Part shown: piece after piece, positions 34,201 through 43,592 of the stretch
How the letters are laid out: every line of letters starts with the position of its first letter
How positions within the stretch are numbered: the stretch's first letter is position 1
Assembly (NCBI GenBank): GCA_005406025.1
Contig: BGZK01000090.1
Location: forward strand, 186,001-250,000
Length of the DNA stretch: 64,000 nucleotides
DNA from: Eumeta japonica
Taxonomy: Eukaryota > Arthropoda > Insecta > Lepidoptera > Psychidae
Direction: 5' to 3'
Program-made: the position numbers and the translations under genes
Notes under the pieces: model-generated
Database searches by the model: none
The model's input: only the letters and a program-made list of their open reading frames with translations
What the model was told of the DNA's origin: nothing

Positions 34201-37042
34201 GTCATATGACTGTCTTTTTTGATCATAAGACGCAAAGCATCTATGTTTTTGTTGTTCTCAGTGGTGGACGGATGGACCATCATCAACCTTCGTCACTGAG
34301 ATTGACACGACTGCTCTCGCATTGTACAAACCAGTTATACTTTGTCGACTTGCATCGTGCTTCATCACTAAAACCAGTTCGAAGCCGAGCGAGGCTTTGC
34401 TGAGCTGTTAAATTGTACTCAAAATCATAGAAAATCATACTATGATAAATTTCACGACTTAAATCCATAGTGATGAGATACGCAATTTTTAAAATTACGC
34501 CACAATGTATCTACAAGCAATTGATAGTCAGATGAAAAAACTTTATTCTACAATCAGAGTTCCATTTTCAAATGCAGTAATAACTTTGTAAATATTGTTT
34601 ATGTAAGTGACCATTTCAAGAAACTTATAGTTCGTCCCACATAAACACCCATATTATTATATAGATATGCTGGAGATAAAATATTTCTTATTTTCTTAAT
34701 TCTATAGATAATTGAATAAAAACTGAGTTTTTTTTGCAATATGTGCAAACAACACGATTTTAGTTAATCATCGCTGTTAAAGAAAATATATTTACAACTT
34801 AATTTGAAACATATTAAGGAACTTGGTCAGTGACAACAAAAAGAAACATTACAAATTAGGGATGATTTTTTATTTAAGCAACCGGAATTTGATTAATATA
34901 TTTTGGCTTGTAACAATCAGATGGGGTCGCGTCGCCGGCACAGTCAACCCGGTGGCCTCCCGGCACCGTTCGAGCGGGTGTCAGCGCCGCACCCCGCGCA
35001 CCTCCCTGGACCTGGCGCTGGACCTGCGCGCGCAGCACCACCGCCTCGCCGACCTCCGGGACGAGATCGACCAGTTGGTTGGCCTCAAAAAGAGGTATGC
35101 ATCTCCTTGTGTACATACAGAGTAGTTTCAGTGAAAAGATTTGATGAATTAAACCAATTCATTGCTATTTTTTTGTTATAGATTGATTACAAAATAAAAA
35201 AAAAATTACTGTTATTTTAGTTATCTGTCAGTTTAAAAAATATGTATCTCCTCGATAATTTTGAACAATATTTATTTGTTATTTTAGAATTTCTGTTTTA
35301 ATACAGCTTACGGTATTAGAGTGTTTGACTGTATTTTAACACGACTAGACTCGCTGCATCAGATATTGAGGGGTATGTTTTACGTGATTGACGAAAAGTT
35401 ATTTAAAAGCTAGGCAATAATTTATGCCAAGCTCCAAGATTTTGAAAGGAAGGTTACCATCACATCTTGTAGATAAAAATATATAATAAGATTACGAATA
35501 TTGGTTAATCATAACTTCAACATCTTAAGATTGGAGGAGGCGTGCGAACGCAACGATCCCACCGTCGCCGCGTGGGTGGCCGAGGACGACGCGCTGAGGC
35601 AGCTGGTGGCGGGCAACGAGGCCGGTGTCCAGAACGACCGTACCGCGCGCCTCTTGCACAGGACCTGCAGGGAGATATACCGACTGCGGCGGTCACGGCA
35701 GGGCGGCAGGAAACCCGACTTGGTCACTTTCAAGTGAGTAGCCGAGCCTTTTGAGTATGCTGCATTCGAGCGGATACTTTTTATCTATGAATCGCATTGC
35801 TGTTCATGAGTTCGTATTGCTGTTAAACGAAATCTTTATGTAGAGAAATTGAATTTGTTAGGTTTTATTTTTTTTTTGAAGATTTCGACATTTGAACAGA
35901 TTCTTATATGGGTGCACCAAATCGGATTTCGAGGATACGCGCTGACAATGCAAAATGGATGTATAGCTTCTTTATTAATGTACATATCGGTGGAGACTGA
36001 GACCGGCATTGCGATAGGAATTAGGATTGTTTGAAGATCATATGGCTTCGCTTTTCGGTTTCGGTAGAATCTAATATGAAACATAGTTGAGTTTACTTAC
36101 GTCTACGCCGGCGATTTGCAATCTCGACTCAAATCCTTTCGTTGTTCTCAGTACCGATCGTAATAATTTATAACATATTATAAAATAAGTTTTTCTCTCT
36201 GTTCGTATGTATTTTTATAGCTAGACAGTCATACGCCCAATTTTAACTGGCTATTTTAACTGGCCAACACAAATATTTTAACTGGCTAGGTTTTACGATA
36301 ATTAATTTAGGGTAAATTAGATACGTAAGTTGCATATCACACAAGCGTGGGTTTTGAGCTAATCTTGATAGATCAATTAATCGTAATTGTTTTGAATATA
36401 CCTATAAAGTGACAGAAGATAATTTTTTATTGAAGAACTTTCAAATTTTGTATTTACTGTGTTTAGTTTATTTAACGTTAATTACGTTTTGGTTTTTTTT
36501 TACATAAAAATTTACAATGTAAACATTTATGAGTTTTTCGAGACCTTAATGTTAAATAATTAACGCTTACGCTAAAATTAGTTTTCTTTTCTTTCTGGTT
36601 TATCTGAATTCTTTTATCGTCAAATATTTTAATGAAGCATTTAAATAAAAAAAAATTAAATCTTCGCAGGGAAAAAATGGCCTTCTTCACCAGAAGCAAA
36701 AATACTATACCCGTTTTACCTGGTGAGGAAGACGAAGAACAGGAGGTATATTCAGATGAATGGGAAGAGGAATTGGAAGAAAGACGCACTCCCGACGGCC
36801 GGTCTTCCAAAACGTCTTACGAGGTCAGACGCTCGCAGCGTTCCACCAATGTGAGAGAAGAAAGCGGCACTTGCGCAGACGGGCACATCGCCGTGGGGAA
36901 CTGCAGTTCAACACAAGCGGAGAGCGATTTAGAAAAGTTAGAAGACCATAAAGAAGAGGTAACACAAGCGAAAACGGAGAGTAAAGTAGAAGAGAAGGAG
37001 TTCGATTTTGTCGTGGACAGAATACTGGGTGTTCAGGTTTAA
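19167..37042 (+). CDS. kibra: kibra (WWC family Hippo-pathway scaffold), 17 exons, lacking the WW-domain start
   Basis: Kibra is a cortical scaffold that works with Merlin and Expanded to activate Hippo/Warts signalling and also binds aPKC. Exons: 19167-19275, 24318-24492, 25047-25892, 26217-26355, 26604-26706, 26981-27082, 27652-27759, 28154-28271, 28964-29144, 29662-29815, 30227-30318, 30552-30697, 31373-31483, 32110-32226, 34921-35094, 35530-35733, 36670-37042. Every junction is GT-AG and in phase; the total of 3252 nt gives 1083 codons plus TAA. In the visible protein, coiled coils span about 1-360, the Ser/Pro linker 360-525, the C2 domain about 529-650, the acidic region 655-750, the aPKC-site/basic region 758-834, the C-terminal coiled coil 860-900, and the end reads EFDFVVDRILGVQV, close to the fly Kibra end. 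The two N-terminal WW domains are absent from the window, so the start is unknown. Identity comes from recalled fly and human family sequence; no search was run. Confidence 0.95.
19276..24317 (+). other. kibra: kibra intron (5.0 kb)
   Basis: Bounded by donor gtgagt at 19276 and acceptor ccgccag ending at 24317. AT-rich, with a short tandem duplication of ttaaaatgagtaaaacaca near 22045-22082 and a moderately GC-rich block at 21300-21480 that includes gtataaacg. No coding is supported. Confidence 0.75.
23484..23560. repeat. Dispersed repeat related to the ccattaattacg family
   Basis: It reads gggggcgttcaagtactacg, then tcatcgtgtttggggcaaag and ggggccgac. A G-rich tail after a TACGTCA core suggests the same or a related element; more diverged than the other copies. 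Confidence 0.35.
24318..24492 (+). CDS. kibra: kibra exon: Ser/Thr linker and coiled coil
   Basis: The acceptor is ccgccag and the donor a perfect gtaagt. The joined codon gives SRTSLCSSGTS, matching the fly SRSSLCSSSSS. SRHEPELLRAE and an Arg/Glu/Ala-rich helix follow. The exon is very GC-rich compared with its flanks. The true reading frame carries no convincing start, so translations starting inside it in other frames are shadows. Confidence 0.92.
25047..25892 (+). CDS. kibra: kibra exon: central coiled coil and Ser-rich block
   Basis: This is the largest exon (846 nt), with acceptor attacag and donor gtgggt. It reads VEQKLSSQQGGYNITEAQA..., then the conserved SLISGEKERADLMQSLAKLK, QTDLC, GQAESDKDRLLLFQEKEQLL and RLRLHEEKQLLLQQLKDAL, all with close matches in fly Kibra. 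It ends in a low-complexity Ser/Gly/Leu block leading to SGISFTDIYGGP, equivalent to the family's SFTDIY/SFTDLY motif, and then DLHRRVER. Confidence 0.96.
26217..26355 (+). CDS. kibra: kibra exon: SPRSSLS mitotic phosphosite region and proline-rich run
   Basis: Acceptor ctgtcag and donor gtaatt. It contains SLSPRSSLSSASPP, nearly identical to the human WWC1 segment reported to be phosphorylated by mitotic kinases (Aurora/CDK1), then a run of prolines (PPPAPPPPPSYNQ). A second AG inside the exon (ccccgcag at about 26300) could act as an acceptor, but using it would remove the conserved SPRSSL motif. Confidence 0.88.
26604..26706 (+). CDS. kibra: kibra exon: short helical linker
   Basis: Acceptor atttag and donor gttagt. 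It encodes VERQRRQQMELEEKLAEMKI..., equivalent in position to the fly LEAKLQKLNLGSP helix that precedes the PLSPISE block. A second GT (gtatat) lies four bases downstream, but only the first keeps phase with the next exon. Confidence 0.85.
26981..27082 (+). CDS. kibra: kibra exon: PLSPISE proline-rich linker
   Basis: Acceptor ctttcag and donor gtgagc. It encodes TPVQLQGPGRPNEPLSPISE, then TPPLPLSPTTSSSS. PLSPISE is shared with fly Kibra just before the SDESVA block. Confidence 0.9.
27652..27759 (+). CDS. kibra: kibra exon: SDESVAADSGVFEA signature
   Basis: Acceptor gtatag and donor gtacgg. NTRSVSAAVSDESVAADSGV is the most diagnostic stretch of the gene, almost identical to fly and human (SAAVSDESVAGDSGV.EA). 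Of two candidate donors (27760 and 27765), only the first joins in phase to the C2 exon. Confidence 0.96.
28154..28271 (+). CDS. kibra: kibra exon: C2 domain, first strands
   Basis: Acceptor atgcag and donor gtgagc. It encodes VNSAQIEIKLRYCPEESALE and LRARNLHALFVDTGTDM, equivalent to the first beta strands of the WWC C2 domain (A.IQI.LKY......L.I.I..A.NL.AL). The domain binds membrane lipid in the family. Confidence 0.92.
28660..28780. repeat. Dispersed repeat, ccattaattacg family, copy in a kibra intron
   Basis: It reads ggggccatccataaattatg, then tcacacgttttgg and further on tgtgacgtcaaatacg. It is the same family as the copies at 9640, 23484 and 56688. It lies in the intron between exons 28154-28271 and 28964-29144 and causes an accidental open frame at 28636-28908. 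Confidence 0.55.
28964..29144 (+). CDS. kibra: kibra exon: C2 domain, middle
   Basis: Acceptor gttgtag and donor gtgagt. It encodes about 60 residues from IAVKGALVIGAG to LQINLVTGGECL. The position and pattern fit the middle of the C2 domain (RAALLP... VF...F.V.I....L..K.L.V.V), but it is divergent, Gly/Ala/Arg-rich and very GC-rich compared with the fly protein. The phase matches both neighbours. Confidence 0.85.
29662..29815 (+). CDS. kibra: kibra exon: end of C2 domain and DESSDEST motif
   Basis: Acceptor gtttcag and donor gtatgc. GCAQVSLADFDP...KWYNVLSF closes the C2 domain; compare fly VQISMAEFNP...KWYNVLS. RDESSDESTVISSQTSTLTR follows, nearly identical to fly EESSDESTITSSQTSTLTRNQ. Confidence 0.95.
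30227..30318 (+). CDS. kibra: kibra exon: acidic linker
   Basis: Acceptor atttag and donor gtcagt. It encodes GPESMLSAECNADCAENSAS, then DDEEAREPLNQ. The composition and position fit the acidic stretch after the C2 domain in fly (ECSDDDDDDEEEE) and human Kibra. It starts the glutamate-rich part of the protein. Confidence 0.88.
30552..30697 (+). CDS. kibra: kibra exon: Glu/Asp-rich region with KETNTE
   Basis: Acceptor aatag and donor gtaatt. It encodes IVEEDSFEDYIPEEDITLEE, then DFLNPATAEKETNTECNFCP. KETNTE/KETNTD is conserved in human and fly Kibra. The human protein has a polyglutamate run at this location. Confidence 0.93.
31373..31483 (+). CDS. kibra: kibra exon: KRSQTFSP aPKC-site region
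   Basis: Acceptor ttttgcag and donor gtgaat. It encodes IKRSQTFSPQPQSIGRGQYI, matching fly KRSQTFTP and human RSKTFSPGPQSQYVCR, the basic segment around the atypical PKC interaction and phosphorylation region. Confidence 0.95.
32110..32226 (+). CDS. kibra: kibra exon: LNRSESDSSM motif
   Basis: Acceptor ttccag and donor gtccgt. It encodes LNRSESDSSMALHSRRGK..., matching LNRSDSDS in fly and human (an atypical PKC phosphorylation motif in human), and ends in RERRSLR as in the family (ERRSLR/ERRSVR). Confidence 0.95.
32836..32903. repeat. Perfect 31-bp hairpin in a kibra intron
   Basis: The arms 32836-32866 and 32873-32903 are exact reverse complements (ctaattaaaaaaccaagaag... and its complement) with a 6-nt loop. 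The sequence just right of it (32904-32960) holds two copies of taattcttggtaatt. If transcribed with the kibra intron it would fold very stably. Confidence 0.85.
33347..34643 (-). mobile_element. Decayed full-length mariner (Tc1/mariner, D,D34D type) in a kibra intron
   Basis: The 1297-bp element is bounded by TA at 33347-33348 and 34642-34643. Terminal inverted repeats: left tacgtagggc..., right (reverse complement) tatgtgggac.... The transposase reads on the minus strand in broken pieces: start MDLSREIYHSMIFYDFEYNL (34468), helix-turn-helix region about 34286-34023 (ITYHEIR-like, IGMSQIQSI), linker (SNLMWEIV-like), then ILHHDNATFH...NVELLSNAAYSSDLAG near 33760-33600, which holds the second and third catalytic Asp positions. 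Several frameshifts and stops make it inactive. It lies antisense within the intron 32227-34920. Confidence 0.85.
34921..35094 (+). CDS. kibra: kibra exon: RTSLDL C-terminal coiled coil
   Basis: Acceptor caatcag and donor gtatgc. It encodes RTPRTSLDLALDLRAQHHRL and a helix DEIDQLVGLKKR; compare fly PRTSLDLELDLQAQH. It is separated from the previous exon by a 2.7-kb intron holding a full-length decayed mariner. Confidence 0.95.
35530..35733 (+). CDS. kibra: kibra exon: ACERNDPTVAAW helical region
   Basis: The acceptor is cttaag and the donor gtgagt. It encodes LEEACERNDPTVAAWVAEDD... and REIYRLRRSRQ...PDLVTF, matching fly ACENKDPLVAAW and EIHKLRK...PDLVSFKEK. Confidence 0.95.
36239..36290. 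repeat. Short tandem repeat (attttaactggc x3)
   Basis: Three imperfect copies of attttaactggc within 52 bp of the last kibra intron (35734-36669). Confidence 0.7.
36670..37042 (+). CDS. kibra: kibra terminal exon with stop
   Basis: The acceptor is cttcgcag. It begins KEKMAFFTRSKNTIPVLPGE (family: FKEKITFFTRK..VP.LP), continues through a long Glu/Lys-rich divergent stretch, and ends EFDFVVDRILGVQV followed by TAA at 37040-37042; fly Kibra ends YDYVVDRTYGVEV. The final residues resemble the PDZ-ligand-like end of the family. Confidence 0.95.
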
Positions 37043-38655
37043 AATGTGATAAGAGTGCCTTTTTGAACGATGTAAGTGAAATTTCAGTCTTGGGCTGATA
37101 TGTATTTTTGAAAAAATTTACTTTTGATTTTTTACAAAATCATGATTGTTACATATAGAAAAAAAAAAATGGTCGATGGTACACTTGTCTGTGGTTTATC
37201 TAGAAAGAAAAAACAAACAGATTGAAGAACGTTAAAAGATAAATGTAGAGCTAAATAACTTTAGTTGACTGTCTGTTAAAAAATTAGTCGAAACTATCAC
37301 ATTTCATGTTTTGAAGTTTTTGTGTGTAGTCATTATCAAAAATATAGTAAATTAAAATATCATATAATTACAAGTCATTTTAGGAAATATTAAATATTAA
37401 TTACAGTACGATAAATTCTACTTTTACTTTTAGTTCGCTATCTTTTTGTTTTAAAACGTTATGTATCAATCTTTGTTAACGTACTGTGCCGAAAGCTAAA
37501 CGTGTGTGCAAACAGCGTGCCATAGGTGAGGTATGACAAGGACGGAATAAAAGTCTTCGTAGATTTCGATGGGGAAACTTCTGGATTATTCCGGAACGAT
37601 TTCCTTGATTTTAGTTTAACGTCGTGCCATAGGGCATATCAAAGGGTTTTAGTAGTCTAGCATGTACAAATTTTAGAGTCACAAAACGTATGCCAAACAT
37701 TATTTATGTTATGTACATAAATAAAGTAAAATAGTGATGATTATTATTTTTTTTAAATACATGTAAAAAGAGGATGTGTACATCAACGCCCACCGGGTCT
37801 TAGCTTTTACTGTGTATAGAATTGGTAATGTGTAGCCACCGAGAAACAAAGGAAAATGAAGACTCTTCGTGAAGCCAAAATATTGAGCTTTGTAAATATG
37901 AGCTATATGTAATCGATGTGTTGTGCAATGGGTGGGATTTCTTTATCGTTTTTAATATTCATTTACAGGTCTGCTAAACTGGCAACCCCCAAAAATTATA
38001 CTGTTGCGCAATCCCACCCTTTAATGAATATGTTAAATATACTCATAACATTTTCAGAAAGTTTGTATGGTAGTTTGTTCGTGTTCATTCCTTGCGAATT
38101 TCAAATTTTTAATATAATGATTATTTAGTGCAATATTCAAGTGAGAAAACTGCTGTCAATATTACGAATGTCAGTAATTTTTTTTATTGATTCGTATTGA
38201 AAGATCTGAGCAATGGTCAATGTCGTTCATTGGAGGGTGTCGAGATCTAATGTAATTGTATATATATTGTATGGTTATTTTATGTCATAAGTATTCACTT
38301 TTTGTAAATATATACTAAATTAGTGTAGGCGATGTTCATATATTTCTCTGTAAGAATATTTTTTATATTGTAGTGATAATCGTGCAAATATTTTTGTAAT
38401 AATAGAGAAGTATGTCTGTCTAGTGTAAAATATTGTAAATTTTTGTATTCACGATTATAAAGTTATTATAATTTTTTTTTTTATATAAATATATACTATA
38501 AATGCCCAGGTGAATTTTTATTTGCCAAAATAAATGTAAGTCTTGTTTGTAATTTTTCCATTAGCAAAAGGAATTTTATAGTATTTGTAAAGATACCTAC
38601 GAAACGAGTTGATGAATATCGACAATAAAATATTAAATTGTTTATTTGGTTTCAT
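37043..38655 (+). other. kibra: kibra 3' UTR (extent inferred)
   Basis: This AT-rich stretch after the stop has no supported coding sequence. Candidate AATAAA hexamers are at 37720-37725, 38529-38534 and 38624-38629. The last is followed by a T/GT-rich stretch typical of a cleavage region, so the longest transcript may end near 38650. The 70-codon open frame at 37916-38128 lies in this UTR and looks non-coding. Confidence 0.5.
38624..38629 (+). terminator. Candidate distal poly(A) signal of kibra
   Basis: AATAAA with a downstream TG/T-rich stretch (tgtttatttggtttcattg). An earlier AATAAA at 37720 could give a shorter isoform. Confidence 0.45.
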
Positions 38656-40111
38656 TGTTTTGCCCGCTTTGAAATTTGAGTTTTACTAGTAACGTATTTA
38701 AAAAAAATTCATCCAAAAATTTTGCCAAAAAAAAGTAACCATAAAACTGCTAATAAATGAAACATTAATAAAACATAGGCTTACTTTTTACATCAGTAAG
38801 ACACATATAAAACCGGTTAAAATTGTTTGTTTTAATTAATTTTATAATGTAAGATTCGGCATTAGAAATATATTTTGTCATTTGACGATGACGAAGATTA
38901 TATATGAGATAACACATACATTGATAAATCGCAAATAAGTTGTCCGACTAAATCGCGTGCCGATTTTTCTATATAATGTAAAACATAATTAAGGTTTTTT
39001 TTGGATCAACTTACTGGATTCTTTATTCATAAATAAAATCTAGCATTAGTTGAGCGAAACGAGAGAAGGTAATTGGAGAAAATATACTTTATCTATTTTC
39101 CTCTCAGCACAACTGTGAAATTACCAGCTATAAACAGGTGAACAAGTCTATTTAATATACCCTCGTCAGTTATTTAATCGATTTATTTTTAATGAAATTA
39201 AAGGTTACTTTATATCCTACCCAACTGCATAAGGTTGCCTTAACAATAGTTTGTCACAGCCAAACCCTAGGTTTGCCTAGATTTCAGATCCCAAGTTTTG
39301 AGTATAGGGAGTGGCAGTAATGTTTTGCGCACACTCCGTGAGTTAGATAGAAATGCAGTTTTTCGGTAAGAAGATTTTTTCAGTTGATCAAATACGTAAT
39401 GCGTGTATGAGTGCGATGCGATATGCGATGCGTGCAATATTAAACGATGATATCAAAGCACGCGTTCAAAATTAATGTTCAGTTTTTAGATATACTCTAA
39501 TATATTTCTTAAACTTTTCATTTTCCACTTATAAATTTTTTTTTATAATTTTCATATAAAACTTGTTCATTTGACTACAATTTCACATGATGCACTTGAT
39601 ATAAGATTTTTTAATATTCTAATTTGCTCCTGAAAATGTACCTTAAAATCAGAATTCGTTTATTTACGCTGTACGTCTGCGATTCAATAACCTAAGAGGA
39701 TCTTCCATCATATCTTTTTAAATTGCCTTTTTACAGAAAGTCACTTTCAAAATGAAATTTGCGTATCACATCTATTTAAAACCGCCTAAAACCCGTTAAA
39801 AAGACAAAGTGGATGCAACGTAAATTTCATTTTAAGTGACATTTTGTTAAATGTCATTTTAAAAGGAGATGGTGGAAGAGACTCTTAAATCTCTTTATCT
39901 TTCAAATTACAAGTTTATTTAATGAATTTGGGGAAAATAGGCTAAGATAAACAGGTACGGCAGTGAATACATAAGGGTCCCGCTTTTCTAAGCGCGTACG
40001 GAACCTTGAAATCGATAAAAAAAGTTATATAACTTCCGCTCGCAGCTCCGCCCTCGTAGACAATAATTTACTTTCATCTTATATATCGATCGATTACGAT
40101 AATTAATCATG

Positions 40112-40435
40112 ACTAATCCCTATCTCGATCTCGGTTCAGATCCTGCTCCTGTTCTTGATGCCAATTCCTAACACTTTCGGTTCTGAACCCGGTCCTGATT
40201 TAAGTATGTAGGTCCCAATTCTGATTCCGCTTATTGTCCCGGTCTCGCTCTCAATTCTGAACTCTTCTTATTCCGATTCCGTTCACAATCTTGATTCTAA
40301 TTTTGGTCCCGAGGTAGATTACAGCCTTGGTCCCGTTCTCTGTTTTGAAATCTCCCCAGCCTCGGCTCTCGATTTTGCGTTTCGTCCCGTTTACAATTTC
40401 GATTCCGTTGCCGGTCGCGGTTTCAATTTGAGCGA
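40112..40435. repeat. Diverged period-6 satellite (GATTCC/GGTCCC-like units)
   Basis: About 320 bp is built of irregular six-base units such as gatcct, gttctt, gattcc, ggtccc and ggttct. Because the period is a multiple of three, the reverse strand has an accidental open frame (40251-40457) with alternating Ile/Gly/Asn/Lys. No protein family is recognised and a gene is unlikely. Confidence 0.65.
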
Positions 40436-41084
40436 AACGGGCAAATTCTAGTATCACAATATTTTTTTTTTACTATATTACTTGGAGATGATGTTACTTT
40501 TTATGAGTGAAAATATTTTTAGAACCTTTAATAACACAAATATGCACATGAAGCCAAAGTGAAATGTTAATAGTCTATTTTACTCAAGGAGTTTTTTATT
40601 AATGAATCAATTCTTAATGTTGATTTAGTAATTTAATAGTAAAAATAAGCACACAACATTATACGGATGCCAGTTTCCCTTTTCCAAAACCTTTAGCGCC
40701 AGTTTCATAGTAATTGTATAAACACAAAAAAAAAAAACTAACAAAATACACACTCATTTTTAAGCATTACACAATTCCTCTCCCCCAATCTAATTAAGAA
40801 AGATGCGTCTCGCCACTTTTCAAAGTCTTATCTCACTCGAAAAAGTATCATACAAAATGTGTACTTAATTTGCTTTTTATAGGAGTTTAAGGGAGGTTAA
40901 ATTCTTATACAAAACAAATAATGCAAAAATTTAAATTTTTTAGACAATATTTTTGTTAGTGTGTAAATTGATCAAGCTTTTACGAGGTTAATGCGCTAAA
41001 AGTCTGTTTCACGAACAGTAACGAAACACCTTTTAAATACACGGTTTCTGTAGGATACAATTATTAGGTTATCTCATAGGAATT

Positions 41085-41160
41085 GTGCATTTTTCCGGCG
41101 TAAAAAGTAGCCTATGTGCTATTCCAGACTACAATCTATCTTAGTGCCAAATTTCCAATT
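41085..41160. repeat. Fragment of the 'aaaagtagcctatgtgct' repeat
   Basis: It contains aaaaagtagcctatgtgcta, then ttccagactacaatctatct and tagtgccaaatttcc, a very common motif block of the repeat family represented at 12160-12356. Confidence 0.5.
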
Positions 41161-42199
41161 TTATTTTAGGCAATATTAGCCTCGTTTAGCCCATTTTTCA
41201 AACTACCTAATTTTTGCGCTTTGTGATTGGTTTTTTTACACAATAAATCCTTCCTTTTTTATTCACTACTTCTCTTACTTCCTAGTTACCGAATCATCTT
41301 TATTATTAACATTTGTTCTCTTAATCACTTCGCATATCTTTTCATCCACTAATAGATACAGATTTCATTAAGTCCTACAATTTGTCTAGTTCTTAACGCT
41401 CTACTGTTCAATTTTACCTAAGACTTCTTCCAATCACTTACAATATTCATCTTTTAGATCTAGATCTAGAATATAAGAATAAAAAAGAAGCTTAATGGTT
41501 CTTATTTATTCTAGCTCCCTAGCGTTCATTTTCGTATTATGTAATAAACATTGACAGAATTTTAAATCGATAGACAGCTTACAAGTAATCCGTGTCAATG
41601 TTGATGACATTTCTTCTTTCTTCCAAGAATATCTCCCTTAGTTTCACTCGGCCCCGCGTTCACAATTTTACTTCTGAGATGATCATCCTCGATCATCAAG
41701 TGTAAGATACCTTTGTCTTCTCTTTTTTGTCCCATATAAAAGTCTATTTTATTCTGTGTATATTCTGTGGTCGAAGATAGTCACACACAGTTACTCTATT
41801 AGCATGGGAGAAAGCAGTTATCATTCTCATTCGCTCTTTTATCTTCAGACTTACCTAAGACATTCCGTCGTTGCTGGATACCCTCTCAAATATATAAAAA
41901 AAATTTTTTTCTCATTTTTGTGGAATAGTTTAAAATGTCTCTTGCATCAGTTCAAGATTCATTATATTCATCGGTTGGTTTGGACGTAAGCTTCTAAGAT
42001 AATGTTAGGGAAGCCGGCGATTGACATATCCGTAAACGTTCACATACTCAGGTATCATAGAACGAAAAAAATTGAAAAGAAATAATAGAAAATTCGGAAC
42101 GAATAATAACGAAAAGAATACATCTTCTTTGATCATCCTGATTGTTGTATTAAAAGTGTATCAGTTTTTACGATTTTCGCAGTAGGGAAATTCATTTAT

Positions 42200-43592
42200 G
42201 TTTTTCGATGATACGGGACGGTTGGTCGCTGTGGAGCAAAACGGAATTTTTTTGAAGTCTGGGAGAATTCGCGGAATGCGATAAGAGTGTTTTGCGATCT
42301 CTTCAAGGTCTTCGACTGTGTAAATCATGAAACACTGATCAGGAAGCTTCATCATTCTGTAGTTACGGATCGTGCACTCGACCTACAGGTATCATATTTG
42401 ACTAATAGGGTTCAGAAGATCGAGGTCAATAACATGAGATCGTTTGGATCCGTGGTGCTACAGGGATCGATTGTCGGTCCGTTTTTGTTTTATATTAATA
42501 ACTTAGCTAGCCTTGCTAAGGATATTAATGAGATAATACTGTTTTCAGATGATACCTCTTTATTATTCAAAGTTAAAAGACATCCACTCGATTATGACGA
42601 TGTGAACATTGTTATCTTCAAAATTGAAAAATTGTTTGCTCTAAATAATTTACTTCTTAATACGAAGAAAACGAAATGTGTGAAATTCTCACTTCCGAAT
42701 GTGAAAAATAGATCTAGTTCTATTTTAATAAAAAAACGAGCAATTAGAGCTTGTTCACATTACTGTATTCCTAGGTCTTACTAGATAATAAACTTCAGGT
42801 CCTCATATCGGTGAGCTGGCGAAAAGGCTTAACTCTGTTGTATTTGTAATTAAAAAATAAAAAATTGTCCGCTATCAAAACCGCCAGATTGGTTTATTTT
42901 GTTTGTTTCCATAGTTTGATCTCATATGGCATCCTGCTTTGGAGACATGCTGCGGATATCCGTAGAATTTTCGTTTTGCAAAAGAGGGCCATTCGCGCAT
43001 TTTATGGGCTGGGACCTCATTTTTCTTTTAGAGGAATTTTAAAGAAATTGGAATTTTAACTGTGGCATCACAATTTATTCATCAAAATTTAATATACGTT
43101 AAAAAAATTTAGAATGTTTTAATAAAAATAGTGTTAGACATAATTACTAGAGCTTAACTAGAACATATTGAGAAATAAAAACAAACTGTGTTTACATGTC
43201 AGTCGACTGCATAAGGTCAAAAAATTCATTTAGGGGGCTCTGTGTTCAATTCCTGTGGATATACAAAATTTATCCTAATACAAATTTAAAGTATTTATCA
43301 AGCAAATACTTTTCACAAAAGGGTATTATATCTTTGAATATTTAGAGGATAAATGGACATAATGAGCTCGACTTCCTACAGGTTTTTTCCTGAAATAGTT
43401 TTATATAAGATTCTATAAAATTGTTTTGAAAAGAGCTATCTTCAAGATCATTGCTCGTTTTTCATGAGCGATAACTGCCTTACCCCTATAGTGGATATAA
43501 TTAAAAAACTGTAAATTCTTTAAATGTTATGACGTATTTCAAGTGTTATATTATCATCTATGAAATAAAGCTATTTTGAATTTGAAATGTGT
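42200..43592 (+). mobile_element. 5'-truncated non-LTR retrotransposon (reverse transcriptase to 3' tail)
   Basis: Frame 42287-42784 carries reverse-transcriptase motifs: FCDLFKVFDCVNHETLIRKL, SYLTNRVQ, LQGSIVGPFLFYINNLA and the catalytic FSDDT variant (usually F/YADD). Frame 42865-43059 continues with SYGILLWRHAADIRRIFVLQ and KRAIRAFYGLG, typical of the region after the polymerase. After about 43190 a RLHKVKKSF-like C-terminus is followed by a 3' end gaaataaagctattttgaatttgaa at about 43560-43590, a characteristic tail of lepidopteran CR1/Jockey-type LINEs. Frameshifts and a substituted catalytic Ala indicate a dead copy. The clade is not settled. Confidence 0.8.

Larger units (their letters stand above)
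32227..34920 (+). other. kibra: kibra intron (2.7 kb) with hairpin and mariner
   Basis: Bounded by donor gtccgt and acceptor caatcag. It contains the 31-bp hairpin at 32836-32903 and the antisense mariner at 33347-34643; the rest is AT-rich with nothing recognisable. Confidence 0.85.
38656..42199. other. Intergenic DNA downstream of kibra
   Basis: AT-rich, no supported gene. It contains the period-6 satellite and a fragment of a dispersed repeat. An imperfect inverted repeat (aaaatgaaatttgcgt at about 39748 against acgtaaatttcatttt at about 39819) may be a small decayed element. Confidence 0.5.

Noticed and set aside
40251..40457. 68-codon minus frame with Ile/Gly/Asn repeats
   Set aside because: Arises from the period-6 satellite, whose period keeps a frame open by chance.
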